64,000 bases of DNA from Aliikangiella maris (GTDB lineage Bacteria; Pseudomonadota; Gammaproteobacteria; Enterobacterales; Kangiellaceae): positions 36,275 to 100,274 of the forward strand of contig NZ_JBFDAH010000019.1 of the NCBI RefSeq assembly GCF_040719265.1. Reading direction: 5' to 3'. Position numbers and translations under genes: made by a program. Shown here piece by piece: positions 28,370 through 38,660 of the stretch (position 1 is its first letter; every line of letters starts with the position of its first letter). The notes under the pieces are model-generated. The model had not been told where the DNA came from and did no database searches. It was given only the letters and a program-made list of their open reading frames with translations.

Positions 28370-29587
28370 TTACGCATTTTGTTGATTCAGTTGAATCAGT
28401 ATCTTTAGATACATTAATGCCAGTACTCCCAAATCATTAATTGGTGCCCGCTCATTCGCTTGATGAATTCGGTGATTACATAAGCCAAGTTCAACCACCT
28501 GAGTACCTGTTTTTGCAAAAAAGCGCCCATCAGAAGTCCCACCAGCAGTAGACAATTTTGGTTTAAATCCTTGAGTTTGCAAAACGACTTGTTGAACGAC
28601 TTCGCGCACCAAGGAGCGGCGCGTAATAAAGGGTTCAGCATCAATTTTCCATGTAGCCTCATAGGTCAATCCCGTTGCTGCAGATTTTTTCTCAATGTAA
28701 TTTATCAATTTTTGAGCCGTTTGTTTGGGAGAATATCGAATATTAAAACAAATATTAACACTGGCAGGAGAAATATTTTCTGCCCCACTATCACATTGAT
28801 ATTTGACAACCTGAAAACTGCTCGCGGGGAAAAAACGACTAGGAAAATCCCATTGTTTGTTTTGAAATTTATAAACTATTTTACTCGCAGCTTTCACCGG
28901 GTTAATGATATGCTCCGGGTAACCAACGTGACCTTGCTTACCAATAAAGGTTAAATAACCAGTCAGCGACCCTCTTCGCCCAATTTTAATTGTATCACCA
29001 ACTTGTTCATCACTACTTGGCTCACCCACTAATGCCCAACAGACCTTTTGCTGTTTTTTCTCTAGCTCAGCTACAACATGATTAACACCATCAATTGCAT
29101 CGCCTTCCTCATCGCTAGTTAGTACCAAAGCAATATCGATATGCTTTTGCAGACCCAGTTTTTCAAATTGCTCAATTGCAACAACCATTGCAGCAACTGC
29201 AGTTTTCATATCGACAGAGCCACGCCCATATAAATACCCCTCTTTTTCGACAGGTTTAAATGGATCGGTATGCCAATTATTAATATCACCCGGCGGTACA
29301 ACATCGATATGACCAACAAAACAAAAAACGGGTTTACCGTTATCAAAACTTGAATATAAATTGCTGACTTCGCCTTTATCCATGCGTTGATTATTCATAC
29401 TGAGTTTTGTTAACCGGTTTTCAATTAAAGTTAAGCACTCTGCCTCTAATGGCGTAATCGAAGGCTTTTCTATCAACGCATGACTCAAACTAAGCGTAGC
29501 TTGTGTCAGTTCTCTGGCAGAAGGTAGATCAATCGATTCAATTTGTCCCTTTTTAAACGTACGAATTTTTTTGGTTAGTTTCATCAT
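28370..29587 (-). CDS. dapE: Succinyl-diaminopimelate desuccinylase
   Basis: DapE releases succinate from N-succinyl-LL-diaminopimelate in lysine and peptidoglycan synthesis. The M20 dizinc motifs are present: GHIDVVPPGD (His, Asp), RGSVDMKTAV, TSDEEGDAIDG (Glu-Glu), STAGGTSDGRF, and a late His in ELGLCNHRIHQ. The 405-residue protein is about 30 residues longer at the N-terminus than E. coli DapE. No internal ATG fits the family start well, so the extension may be real. It converges on olsF. Confidence 0.93.
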   Translation of the reverse strand: MMKLTKKIRTFKKGQIESIDLPSARELTQATLSLSHALIEKPSITPLEAECLTLIENRLTKLSMNNQRMDKGEVSNLYSSFDNGKPVFCFVGHIDVVPPGDINNWHTDPFKPVEKEGYLYGRGSVDMKTAVAAMVVAIEQFEKLGLQKHIDIALVLTSDEEGDAIDGVNHVVAELEKKQQKVCWALVGEPSSDEQVGDTIKIGRRGSLTGYLTFIGKQGHVGYPEHIINPVKAASKIVYKFQNKQWDFPSRFFPASSFQVVKYQCDSGAENISPASVNICFNIRYSPKQTAQKLINYIEKKSAATGLTYEATWKIDAEPFITRRSLVREVVQQVVLQTQGFKPKLSTAGGTSDGRFFAKTGTQVVELGLCNHRIHQANERAPINDLGVLALMYLKILIQLNQQNA

Positions 29588-29872
29588 TTATTAACGGCTA
29601 CAGAAATGCAAACTTAGCCAGCCTAGATGATTATTGTGACAATAATCTTACAAAAAGAAGTGATTTGTGACTTTATTTCTTCGAGTTAATATTTGCCCTA
29701 CGGATGATACAATCTCATAAAAAAGTTACGTCATTGAAATTTAACGTTCATCACAAAAATAATTATCTCTGAATAAATCATTTTATGTCCTAAATAAATT
29801 CAGTTAGAATTTAAATTATGACTGCATAATGACAAAATCAATTAAACTGGTTTAAAGTGAGCTGCTAGCTAT

Positions 29873-30493
29873 ATGTATACTGTCTATGGTGATATCAAAT
29901 CAGGCAACTGTTACAAAGTTTATCTTTTGATGAATTTATTACAGCTTGAATTTAAATGGCAACATGTAGATATTTTGAAGCAGGAAGCATCAACGGCTCA
30001 ATTTAAAGCTATGAATGCTAATGCTAAAGTCCCTGTATTAAAAATACATCCTAATCAATATTTGTCAGAATCAAATGCGATTTTGAATTTTCTTGCTAAT
30101 GGAACCAACTGGTTACCTCAAGATCCTTTCACTCGCGCCAAAATATTAGAATGGCAATTCTTTGAACAGTATAGCCATGAACCTTATATAGCTGTTGCAC
30201 GATTTATTAATCAATACTTGGGATTACCCAAAGATCGTGAGGCTGAGTATGCCAGTAAACAGGCTGGAGGAAATAAGGCGCTCACTATTATGGAAGCCCA
30301 TCTCAGTAAGCAGGATTATTTTGTTAACCAGCAATATACCATTGCAGATATCTCGCTATTTGCCTATACCCATGTTGCTCATGAAGGCGGGTTCAATTTG
30401 TCACAATATCCGGCAGTCGGCGCATGGATAAATAGAATTCAATCTCACCCATTTCACCAACCAATGGCATTAAAAACAACACACAATGATTGA
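29873..30493 (+). CDS. Glutathione S-transferase family protein
   Basis: The 206-residue protein has an N-terminal thioredoxin-like domain (YTVYGDIKSGNCYKVYLLMNLL). It contains the cis-Pro region KVPVLKI and the gamma-glutamyl-binding LSESNAIL (about residues 50-70). The all-helical C-terminal domain has the conserved N-capping TIADISLFAYTH. Substrate and physiological role are unknown. Its stop overlaps the DUF1415 gene start by 8 bp, so the two are probably translated together. Confidence 0.88.
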   Translation: MYTVYGDIKSGNCYKVYLLMNLLQLEFKWQHVDILKQEASTAQFKAMNANAKVPVLKIHPNQYLSESNAILNFLANGTNWLPQDPFTRAKILEWQFFEQYSHEPYIAVARFINQYLGLPKDREAEYASKQAGGNKALTIMEAHLSKQDYFVNQQYTIADISLFAYTHVAHEGGFNLSQYPAVGAWINRIQSHPFHQPMALKTTHND

Positions 30494-31043
30494 ACATCAA
30501 TTAATCAATTCAGTGAAATACTGGATTGAGAAAACGATAATTGGCTATAATTTTTGCCCATTTGCGAAGAAAGAATTTGAAGCAAGGCGAATTCATTATG
30601 AGGTCGTCAATGATTACAACCTGGAAGAACAACTCCATGCCATAGTCAATGAATTCAAGCGATTAGATGCCAACTCAGAAATTGAGACGATAATACTTAT
30701 TCTTCCCGTCGGCCTGGAAAGTTTTTTTGATTATTTAAATTTTCTGGATATTGCCAACGAACTCTTAGTAGAGCAAGGGTATGACGGAGTCTATCAGTTA
30801 GCTAGCTTTCATCCTGACTATTGTTTTGAAGGAACCCGCCAAGACGATGCAGAAAACTTTACTAATCGCTCTCCCTATCCTTTAGTACATATATTGAGGG
30901 AATCGACTGTCGAAAAAGCCATTGCTAAGTATCCCGATCCTGAAAAAATTCCTGAGCGAAATATTGCAGTAGCCCGGCAAGCGACCAAAGTACCTTTTTT
31001 AAAAATACTACAGGAAAGTAAAGATTACTCTGGCAATCATTGA
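30486..31043 (+). CDS. DUF1415 family protein
   Basis: The 185-residue protein contains the family segments WIEKTIIGYNFCPFAKKEFEA (residues 13-33), LASFHPDYCFEGTRQDDAENFTNRSPYPL and a C-terminal NIAVARQATKVPFLKIL. The invariant Cys and His residues suggest an enzyme or metal site, but no function is established for this family. The overlap with the upstream GST-like gene suggests a shared transcript. Confidence 0.85.
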   Translation: MIEHQLINSVKYWIEKTIIGYNFCPFAKKEFEARRIHYEVVNDYNLEEQLHAIVNEFKRLDANSEIETIILILPVGLESFFDYLNFLDIANELLVEQGYDGVYQLASFHPDYCFEGTRQDDAENFTNRSPYPLVHILRESTVEKAIAKYPDPEKIPERNIAVARQATKVPFLKILQESKDYSGNH

Positions 31044-31073
31044 TCCATGATACAAGCCAGAGGATAAAAGATT

Positions 31074-31095
31074 TTCCCCATCAACCGATGGGGAA
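31074..31095. terminator. Hairpin between convergent DUF1415 and metY genes
   Basis: A 9-bp perfect stem (TTCCCCATC/GATGGGGAA) with an AACC loop. On the minus strand it is followed by AAAATCTTTTA and on the plus strand by ATTAATCTTTG. Probably bidirectional. Confidence 0.6.
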
Positions 31096-31116
31096 TGATT
31101 AATCTTTGTTGTTATC

Positions 31117-32388
31117 TCAAGCCTTTTCCAGAGCTTGTGAAACATCCGCAATAATATCACTAATATTTTCAATACCAACAGATATCCGTATTAAATCTTC
31201 ACTCACCCCAGCCGCCGCCAATTCTTGAGCATTCAATTGACGATGCGTTGTTGATGCAGGATGACAAGCTAAAGATTTAGCATCGCCAATGTTAACCAGT
31301 CGCAGTATCATTTGCAGGCTATCAATAAAACGAGCACAGGCTTCAATACCTCCTTTAATACCAAAACTCAATATACCTGAAGCTTGCCCCTGGGTGATAA
31401 GCTGACAGTTTTCATAATAAGGACTATCCGATAATGCCGCATAATTCACCCAGTCAACTTTTTCATGGTTTTGCAAAAAGGTAGCCAGTTCAAGCGCATT
31501 TTCGCAATGGCGCGCCATTCTCAGTCCCAATGTCTCTAGACCTTGTAAAATCTGGAAGGCATTCATCGGCGAAATAGCTGCACCAGTATTTCTTAGCGGA
31601 ACCACTCGGCATCGCCCGATAAAGGCAGCAGGCCCCAGTGCTTCAGTATAAACGACGCCATGATAAGAAGGATCGGGCTCATTTAGCATTGGATATTTTG
31701 CCGCTTGTGCTACCCAATCAAACTGGCCTGAGTCAATGATTATCCCACCAATTGAAGTACCATGCCCACCAATGTATTTGGTGAGTGAATGAATCACAAT
31801 ATCTGCACCAAACTCGATGGGACGGCATAGATAAGGTGTTGCCACCGTATTATCAACGATTAACGGTAGGCCATGACGATGAGCGATTTCAGCTAATTTT
31901 TTAATGTTTACGATGTTGCCAGCAGGATTACCTATCGACTCACAAAAAACAGCTTTGGTTTGAGCATCGATTGCTTGCTCAAATCCATCAAAATCACCGG
32001 CATCTACCAGTTTGACTTGAATACCTTGATTCGGCAAAGAATGTGCAAATAAATTATAAGTACCACCATAGAGCTGACTGGTACTGACAATATTATCACC
32101 GACTCGGCAAATTGCCTGAATTGCATAAGTGATTGCTGCCATCCCCGAGGCCACAGCTAAGGCCCCAATTCCCCCTTCCATTGCAGCTAGGCGTTGCTCC
32201 AAAACATCGGTGGTCGGGTTCATAATTCGCGTATAAATATTACCAGGAACCTTCAAGTCAAACAGATCAGCACCATGCTGAGTATCATCAAATGTGAACG
32301 AAGTTGTCTGGTAAATTGGTACTGCCGCGGCTTTTGTTGTCGCTTCTGATTGATAGCCGTGATGAAGCGCTAGTGATTCAAGTTTCAT
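31117..32388 (-). CDS. metY: O-acetylhomoserine sulfhydrylase (PLP enzyme)
   Basis: MetY makes homocysteine from O-acetylhomoserine and sulfide. I chose the ATG at 32388, preceded by GGGAG, over a GTG at 32400. The 423-residue protein shows the Cys/Met-metabolism PLP fold: YTRIMNPTTDVLEQRLAAMEGG, the PLP lysine in SLTKYIGGHG, and SVGIENISDIIADV at the C-terminus. The roughly 425-aa length and long insertion after the PLP lysine favour the MetY branch over MetB or methionine gamma-lyase, but activity on sulfide is inferred. Confidence 0.88.
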   Translation of the reverse strand: MKLESLALHHGYQSEATTKAAAVPIYQTTSFTFDDTQHGADLFDLKVPGNIYTRIMNPTTDVLEQRLAAMEGGIGALAVASGMAAITYAIQAICRVGDNIVSTSQLYGGTYNLFAHSLPNQGIQVKLVDAGDFDGFEQAIDAQTKAVFCESIGNPAGNIVNIKKLAEIAHRHGLPLIVDNTVATPYLCRPIEFGADIVIHSLTKYIGGHGTSIGGIIIDSGQFDWVAQAAKYPMLNEPDPSYHGVVYTEALGPAAFIGRCRVVPLRNTGAAISPMNAFQILQGLETLGLRMARHCENALELATFLQNHEKVDWVNYAALSDSPYYENCQLITQGQASGILSFGIKGGIEACARFIDSLQMILRLVNIGDAKSLACHPASTTHRQLNAQELAAAGVSEDLIRISVGIENISDIIADVSQALEKA

Positions 32389-32459
32389 TGTAACTCCCAC
32401 AGTTTTAGTTGCTTTTTTTAATTAAGATTGATTGCTTTTGGTTACCAATACTGACGATA

Positions 32460-32657
32460 TTACTCATCTTCAGTTTTAGCATATAGTTCAACGCCATTTC
32501 CTGAATCGATAGTCACATCGAAGACAATCGGCCGACAACAAACCTGGCAATCCTCAATATAGTTTTGTTGTGTCTCAGAACAATCCACCAATACCTCAAT
32601 GATTTCCCAACAATAAGGACACTGAATCGATGTTTGCTGCTGAATGAAATCGTTCAT
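32460..32657 (-). CDS. CPXCG-motif cysteine-rich protein
   Basis: The 65-residue protein carries two zinc-ribbon-like cysteine pairs, CPYCWEII (about 13-20) and CQVCCRPIVFDV (about 38-49). It also has the conserved acidic YIEDC segment. The small CPXCG family is widespread in gammaproteobacteria and has no established function. It lies 70 bp upstream of metY on the same strand and may be cotranscribed with it. Confidence 0.85.
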   Translation of the reverse strand: MNDFIQQQTSIQCPYCWEIIEVLVDCSETQQNYIEDCQVCCRPIVFDVTIDSGNGVELYAKTEDE

Positions 32658-32952
32658 TTTATGGTCTAAATTTTACATTTTCGAATAGCTCAACTTGAAC
32701 ATTAATTACGATTTAATTCAAGTGAATTACCAATCTACTTACTTAATAAAAAAGAATAAAGGCTATTTTTTTAACTTGCTCACAAATAAATAGTTTGCGA
32801 TTTTATTGCAAAACCTTATTTTATTGATAATTGTCTGCAACTTTCTTACAGTTCAGATGGCAGATCTCGCACAAAATTCAACGGGTATTTCGCCTAGTGC
32901 TCCTCCTATATTTATATTTAAATAACCGCCTTAACGATTACCAGGGATGTTA

Positions 32953-34473
32953 ATGGCACTCTCAATCATTTATACAAGAGCAGGTGTTGGCATCGAAGCT
33001 CCGCCAGTCACCGTCGAAACCCACCTGTCAAATGGTCTTCCAAGTTTGAATATTGTGGGATTGCCTGAGGCTGCCGTAAAAGAAAGTAAAGATCGAGTCA
33101 GAAGCGCATTAATCAATGCTCAATTTGAATTTCCAGCAAGACGCATCACCATTAATCTTGCACCAGCCGATCTCCCTAAAGAAGGTGGACGTTATGATTT
33201 GCCTATAGCTTTGGGCATTTTACTTGCTTCAGAGCAAATCCAAACAGATCAAATTCAGCAATTTGAATTTATGGGGGAATTGGCCTTATCAGGCAAACTT
33301 CGCCCGGTTAATGGCGTGTTGCCAGCGGCGTTAGCAGCCAAAAAGGTTCAACGGCGTTTACTGGTTCCCACTGCAAATTTAGTCGAGGCACAACTGGCAG
33401 GCGAAGAACATGCTATTGGATGTGACCACTTACTTAATGTGTGTGCTTTTTTACAGGGCAAAAAACAGCCAGCAGCTCTCCCTCAATCTGTTATTTCGAG
33501 TTCGCCTCCCCCCCATCCTGACTTACTCGATGTTAAAGGACAGTATGCCGCAAAACGAGCGTTAGAAGTTGCTGCAGCAGGCAGACATAACCTGCTGTTT
33601 ATTGGTCCGCCCGGTACGGGTAAAACGATGTTGGCAACCCGGCTGGCAGGGATTCTACCCGAAATGACTGAACAAGAAGCGATTGAATCAGCAGCAATTA
33701 CCTCTGTTAGTCACCAAGGGCTGGACACCGCTCACTGGCGTCAACGCCCTTTCAGGAGCCCGCATCACACCGCATCGGCAGCAGCGCTAGTGGGTGGCGG
33801 CAGTAACCCTAAACCGGGGGAAATATCTTTAGCCCATCATGGCGTACTATTTTTGGACGAATTGCCGGAATTCGATCGCAAGGTACTTGAGGTATTACGT
33901 GAACCACTTGAATCAGGCAATGTAACAATTTCTAGAGCCACCAGACAAGCAGAGTATCCTGCCAAATTTCAATTTTTAGCCGCTATGAATCCTTGTCCTT
34001 GCGGCCATTTTGGTAATCCCAAAGGGATATGCCGATGTACATCCGATAAAGTCAGACGTTATTTGCTCAAACTGTCAGGCCCGTTTATCGACCGAATAGA
34101 CATGCATGTTGATGTACCTGCAATGACGCCTAACGAACTGAAAAAGGCACCAGTTAATAATACCGAGTCATCAAGTCAGGTCAGAAAACGAGTTGTTCAT
34201 GCGATGCAAAAACAACTATCACGCAGTGGTAAAAGTAACGCTTTACTGACACCGCATGAGCTGGAAAAAGTAGTTAATTTTGCGTCAGGTGCGGAGTCAT
34301 TTATCTTGTCAGTTCTCGAAAAATTACGTTTTTCAGCAAGAGCTTACCACCGCATTTTAAGAGTTTCTCGTACCATCGCAGACTTGGAAGATTCACTCGA
34401 AGTGACACAGCAACATCTCGCAGAAGCATTAAATTACAGAAGACTTGAAAGAATGATCAACCAAGTTGCGTAA
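32953..34473 (+). CDS. comM: YifB/ComM-family AAA+ ATPase (Mg-chelatase-like)
   Basis: ComM is a hexameric helicase that aids branch migration during natural transformation. I prefer the ATG at 32953, which has AGGG at good spacing; the one at 32947 has none. The 506-residue protein has an N-terminal domain ending near 180, Walker A GPPGTGKT (about 215-222), Walker B LFLDELPEF, the NPCPCGHFG zinc-like motif and an arginine-rich C-terminal AAA lid. The presence of comM does not prove competence, since many non-competent bacteria have it. Confidence 0.92.
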   Translation: MALSIIYTRAGVGIEAPPVTVETHLSNGLPSLNIVGLPEAAVKESKDRVRSALINAQFEFPARRITINLAPADLPKEGGRYDLPIALGILLASEQIQTDQIQQFEFMGELALSGKLRPVNGVLPAALAAKKVQRRLLVPTANLVEAQLAGEEHAIGCDHLLNVCAFLQGKKQPAALPQSVISSSPPPHPDLLDVKGQYAAKRALEVAAAGRHNLLFIGPPGTGKTMLATRLAGILPEMTEQEAIESAAITSVSHQGLDTAHWRQRPFRSPHHTASAAALVGGGSNPKPGEISLAHHGVLFLDELPEFDRKVLEVLREPLESGNVTISRATRQAEYPAKFQFLAAMNPCPCGHFGNPKGICRCTSDKVRRYLLKLSGPFIDRIDMHVDVPAMTPNELKKAPVNNTESSSQVRKRVVHAMQKQLSRSGKSNALLTPHELEKVVNFASGAESFILSVLEKLRFSARAYHRILRVSRTIADLEDSLEVTQQHLAEALNYRRLERMINQVA

Positions 34474-34568
34474 ATGTTCTATATTTAAATTTTGCTGCCA
34501 AACACAGGTTAGCAATCGATGAAAATTATATGAAAAAAGAGATACAAAACGGAAAGGAGCAGACAGAG

Positions 34569-34781
34569 ATGGAAAGACTTTCACCATCAATATTAACCCC
34601 TGGAGATTACCAGTTCAGGCCAAACCCTTTTGTTCCCTGGATTGATGTAAAAGTGTTTAAAGAATCATCCAATGAAGATAGTGGCCTGCTGGTTAATTGG
34701 GCAGGAGAAATTATTGACGCTGATAAACTGGTTAATCGAGGCGAATGGAAACCTATTCAAAAACAACGCAGTAAGCCTTAA
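34569..34781 (+). CDS. Small hypothetical protein
   Basis: I chose the ATG at 34569 because AAAGGAG lies 9 bp upstream. An in-frame ATG at 34530 has no such site. The 70-residue product is charged and soluble, with a FRPNPFVPWIDVKVF block and LLVNWAGEIIDADKLVNRGEWKPI. I do not recognise the family. It sits between comM and rep on the same strand. Confidence 0.55.
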   Translation: MERLSPSILTPGDYQFRPNPFVPWIDVKVFKESSNEDSGLLVNWAGEIIDADKLVNRGEWKPIQKQRSKP

Positions 34782-34898
34782 ACCTTAACTTTTATTACTA
34801 ACCTCTAAGAGATTTTAATTCGCAATACACTTGGTTAAATCCGCTCATTCGCCTAAAATGGCTCCTCAATCATCTTTTCAAATATAAAGTACTTCACT

Positions 34899-36920
34899 TT
34901 GTCAGTCGTCCGGTTAAATGAACAACAAAGCATGGCCGTCAAGCAGACTTCTTCTCCACTGCTTGTGTTGGCAGGTGCCGGTAGTGGTAAAACGGCTGTT
35001 ATTACCCAGAAAATTGTTCATTTAATTACCCGCTGTGGTTATCAACCGAATCAAATAGCCGCTGTCACCTTTACCAATAAAGCGGCTAAAGAAATGAAAG
35101 CCAGAGTTGGTAAACTACTAGGAGACTCATCGGTTAAAGGGTTGATTGTTTCAACCTTCCACAATCTGGGGCTCAACATCATTCGTCGAGAACATCGCAC
35201 AATAGGTATTCGTCAAAACTTTACCATCTTCGACGATCAGGACTCACTGGCGCTTATGCGCGAACTCTGTAAAAAGGATGTCGACGCAGACAAAAGTGAA
35301 CTCATTGAAATACTTAATCGAATTTCGGCCTGGAAAAATGATCTCAAACTCCCCGATCAGGCGATAGCTCAGGCAAAAGATAATGATGAATTATTAGCCG
35401 CTAAACTCTATGAAGCCTATACACGTAGTTTAAAAGCCTACAATGCCGTTGATTTTGATGATCTGATTCTGGTACCAACATTATTATTTCAGCAAAACGA
35501 AACAATTCGCGAAAAGTGGCATCATCGGATCCGTTATTTATTGGTTGATGAATATCAGGACACCAACACAAGTCAGTATGAATTGGTTAAATTGCTGACA
35601 GGCAAACTTGGCAACTTTACAGTGGTAGGTGATGACGATCAGTCGATCTATTCCTGGCGTGGTGCTCAACCAAAGAATCTAGAGCTTTTACAAAAAGATT
35701 TTCCTAATTTAAAAGTGGTAAAACTCGAACAAAATTATCGCTCATGCGGCCGTATATTAAAATCAGCCAATGTGCTAATTGCTAATAACCCTCATTTATT
35801 TGACAAAAAACTCTGGTCCGATAAAAACTACGGAGAACCCATTCGAGTTCTGTCGGTAAAAGAAGATAACGATGAAGCAGAACGCGTCGTTAATGAAATC
35901 CTCTCAAGAAGAATCAAACAAAATTTAAAATATCGAGATTTCGCCATACTGTACCGTGGAAACCATCAATCACGGCTCATTGAACGCGCGCTGGTCATCA
36001 AGCAAGTCCCTTATAAAGTTAGTGGTAGTACTTCATTTTTTGCGCGTGCCGAAATCAAAGATATTATGGCATATCTCAAGTTACTGATAAATCCAGATGA
36101 TGATAACGCATTTATCCGAATAGCCAATGTACCTCGCCGAGAAATTGGGGCAACAACGCTGGAAAAACTGGGTAGCTATGCCAATCAACGCGGCATAGGT
36201 ATGTTTGCTGCGATTTTTGAGCTTGGCCTTGAAGAACATCTAACAGGCAAAGGTCTCAGTGCGGTGCGCCGATTTGGCCAGCTAATTGTCAAAGCCAGTG
36301 ATAACTTAAAACGAGGCGATACCCTAGCAGTACTGAACGAATTATTGGCCTATATCGGTTATCATGGTTATTTATTCGAAACATCAAGCTCACCTAAAGC
36401 TGCAGAGTATCGTTGGAGCAATGTTGCCGAACTCCTCAAATGGATTGAAAAAGGTATCGAAGATAATGCGCAAGCAGAAGATCCCTTTGCCACAACAGTA
36501 ACCAAAATTTGTTTACGAGAAATGCTTGATCGAAATAGCGAAGAAGAAAGTGAGCAAAACGAAGTGCAGCTTATGACACTTCATGCGTCTAAAGGTCTTG
36601 AATTTCCTCATGTTTATTTGCTAGGCATGGAAGAAGAGCTATTACCACATAAATCAAGTATTGAAGAAGACAACATTGAAGAAGAACGGCGCTTGGCTTA
36701 TGTTGGTATTACTCGAGCAAAAGAAACCTTGTCGATTATGGTCGCTAAACAGCGCCAACGCTACGGCGAGATGATTAACTCGGTTCCGAGCCGATTTTTA
36801 GAAGAGATGCCTCAAGAAGATCTGGACTGGGAGGAAGATCGTCAACAGCTCAGCGATGATGAAAAACGTGAACGAGGTAAAAATAATCTGGCAAATCTGC
36901 GAAAAATGCTTTCTTCGTGA
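34899..36920 (+). CDS. rep: ATP-dependent DNA helicase Rep
   Basis: Rep is a superfamily 1A 3'-5' helicase that clears proteins ahead of the replication fork. The 673-residue length equals that of E. coli Rep. Motifs present are Walker A AGAGSGKT (about 26-33), FTNKAAKEMK, STFHNLGLNI, DEYQDTN, GDDDQSIYSWRGA, LEQNYRS and LMTLHASKGLEF. FHNLGLNIIRRE favours Rep over UvrD. The start appears to be TTG; the next in-frame ATG is eleven codons inside and would remove the conserved RLNEQQ segment. Confidence 0.93.
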   Translation: MSVVRLNEQQSMAVKQTSSPLLVLAGAGSGKTAVITQKIVHLITRCGYQPNQIAAVTFTNKAAKEMKARVGKLLGDSSVKGLIVSTFHNLGLNIIRREHRTIGIRQNFTIFDDQDSLALMRELCKKDVDADKSELIEILNRISAWKNDLKLPDQAIAQAKDNDELLAAKLYEAYTRSLKAYNAVDFDDLILVPTLLFQQNETIREKWHHRIRYLLVDEYQDTNTSQYELVKLLTGKLGNFTVVGDDDQSIYSWRGAQPKNLELLQKDFPNLKVVKLEQNYRSCGRILKSANVLIANNPHLFDKKLWSDKNYGEPIRVLSVKEDNDEAERVVNEILSRRIKQNLKYRDFAILYRGNHQSRLIERALVIKQVPYKVSGSTSFFARAEIKDIMAYLKLLINPDDDNAFIRIANVPRREIGATTLEKLGSYANQRGIGMFAAIFELGLEEHLTGKGLSAVRRFGQLIVKASDNLKRGDTLAVLNELLAYIGYHGYLFETSSSPKAAEYRWSNVAELLKWIEKGIEDNAQAEDPFATTVTKICLREMLDRNSEEESEQNEVQLMTLHASKGLEFPHVYLLGMEEELLPHKSSIEEDNIEEERRLAYVGITRAKETLSIMVAKQRQRYGEMINSVPSRFLEEMPQEDLDWEEDRQQLSDDEKRERGKNNLANLRKMLSS

Positions 36921-37027
36921 TTTCCCTGCAAATAGTGCTGAGATATAATGTCCAGCTCAACAATGTGGGTTGAATGTTTAGTTTTGTCAACTTGCAGTAC
37001 GATTTTCAGCGATTCGACAAAAGGTAA

Positions 37028-37645
37028 ATGATTTTGAAATCAATTGAGCATTTAATGCAGCGTAATCAAAACTGGGCAAGCTCTATTAAAGAAAAGCACC
37101 CGGATTTTTTCCTTCAATTATCTGAACAACAATCCCCGGAATATTTATGGATCGGTTGCTCTGACAGCCGAGTTCCAGCCAATCAAATTATTGACTTACC
37201 CCCTGGTGAAGTTTTTGTTCATCGAAATATCGCCAATGTAGTCGTACATACCGACTTAAACTGTCTTTCTGTTATTCAATATGCGGTAGAAGTTCTTAAA
37301 ATAAAGCATATTATTGTTTGCGGGCATTATGGTTGTGGTGGCGTTAAAGCTTCTATGGAAGATCAACAATATGGGTTAATTGATAATTGGCTACAACACA
37401 TTAAGGATGTTCAACGAATTCACGCCAGTGAGTTAAAGTCGATTGAAAATGAAAATGAAAAGTTTAATCGTTTATGTGAATTAAATGTTATTGAGCAAGT
37501 AAAGCATGTCGCAAACACTGCAATTATTCAATACGCTTGGAAAAAAGGCTATGAGCTCAGTGTACACGGTTGGATTTACAGTATAAAAAATGGCGTAATT
37601 AGGGATTTAGATGTTACGCTTAGCGGACAGGAAGAACAAGTTTAA
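37028..37645 (+). CDS. can: Beta-class carbonic anhydrase
   Basis: The 205-residue enzyme interconverts CO2 and bicarbonate. The zinc ligands are in CSDSRVPA and HYGCGGV, with the Asp-Arg pair of the active site intact, and the length matches E. coli Can. AAAGG precedes the ATG. Together with the gamma-type protein at 8.0 kb this gives two carbonic-anhydrase families in one window. Confidence 0.95.
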   Translation: MILKSIEHLMQRNQNWASSIKEKHPDFFLQLSEQQSPEYLWIGCSDSRVPANQIIDLPPGEVFVHRNIANVVVHTDLNCLSVIQYAVEVLKIKHIIVCGHYGCGGVKASMEDQQYGLIDNWLQHIKDVQRIHASELKSIENENEKFNRLCELNVIEQVKHVANTAIIQYAWKKGYELSVHGWIYSIKNGVIRDLDVTLSGQEEQV

Positions 37646-37662
37646 AAATTATAAACAACTGG

Positions 37663-37698
37663 CAAATGATTCGATTTGAATTGCTATTGAATCATTTG
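37663..37698 (+). terminator. Hairpin terminator after can
   Basis: The arms CAAATGATTC and GAATCATTTG surround a 16-nt loop, followed by TTTAATTATATTTT. It lies 18 bp after the can stop codon. Confidence 0.6.
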
Positions 37699-37850
37699 TT
37701 TAATTATATTTTCTGCTCAATCATAAATCGTTTAGCCAAATCGTTCTCTCTCGATTTTAAATAAATTTTGAGTGCCATTTTAAAATACAGACTTTTACCT
37801 GCCTAAAAACTGATTCAAGCAGCATTTCTAATAACCAAAATGAAAATTTT

Positions 37851-38084
37851 CTAAATTAGTCGAATGGCCACCTTCATACCATCGACTATCCAGTGTTGTT
37901 TTATTTCATTAAAAATAACTCTAGCAATTAATTTTTCTGAATTACCATTTTCATATTCAACATGCATATAACAAAAGTGATCATGTTGTTTTAAAAAATC
38001 AGCTAAAAAAACTGATTTTATTTTTTCTGTTTTATCCTGAACACGTCGTTTTGACCAGGACTTAGTCATAATTTCATAATCCAT
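37851..38084 (-). CDS. Small hypothetical protein
   Basis: The ATG at 38084 has AAGGAG upstream at a rather long spacing (about 12 bp); an alternative TTG at 38105 lacks one. The 77-residue product is basic at the start and contains FCYMHVEYENGNSEKLIARVIFNE and HWIVDGMKVAIRLI, a pattern of strands with no motif I recognise. It is isolated between can and the yeeN-like gene. Confidence 0.5.
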   Translation of the reverse strand: MDYEIMTKSWSKRRVQDKTEKIKSVFLADFLKQHDHFCYMHVEYENGNSEKLIARVIFNEIKQHWIVDGMKVAIRLI

Positions 38085-38660
38085 TTTATCGGACTTCTCC
38101 TTCAATATATTTAATAAAAAAACCTGCTAAAACGCAGAACAATATAATAAAATAGTAATTCTTGTGCAAAATTTAAAAGGCGAAGAAAAACTGGAAAAGT
38201 AAACTAATGGGGAAGCGCCTGCTTATCACATCATTCCTTTGAACAAACGGTTAAAATGATATCTTGATTAATTCTTTTAACCTTTGCTTTTAAACATTGT
38301 TTTTTAAAACCTTGAGGTAACGATAATTTTATCGCATTGACACTTTTTCTTAATAAGCTTTTATTCTAATAAATTTATTATTATAGAGTTACTATTTTTA
38401 TACTTTGATTAAGTAATCGGCGATCAATATAGCTTAGTTGTTCATTCTTTGTCACGTTAATTTTAGTTTTTTACTAGCTGGTGAATCAAAGGTTAACCCC
38501 GCCTCATAAGAACCGCTCCCCAATATGATCATCGAATATCTTTCCTATATTGGCTTAAAACTGCTCGAAAAATAGGTAAAATTATCATTGAATAATATTC
38601 CCCTCAGCAGAACATATGAGTACAATCGCAAATATTATTTCAACATCAGGATATCAAGAT
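38085..38660. other. AT-rich intergenic region
   Basis: I see no gene, RNA fold or clear repeat in this very AT-rich stretch. It must contain the promoters of both flanking genes, and many TATAAT-like matches occur by composition alone. Confidence 0.5.
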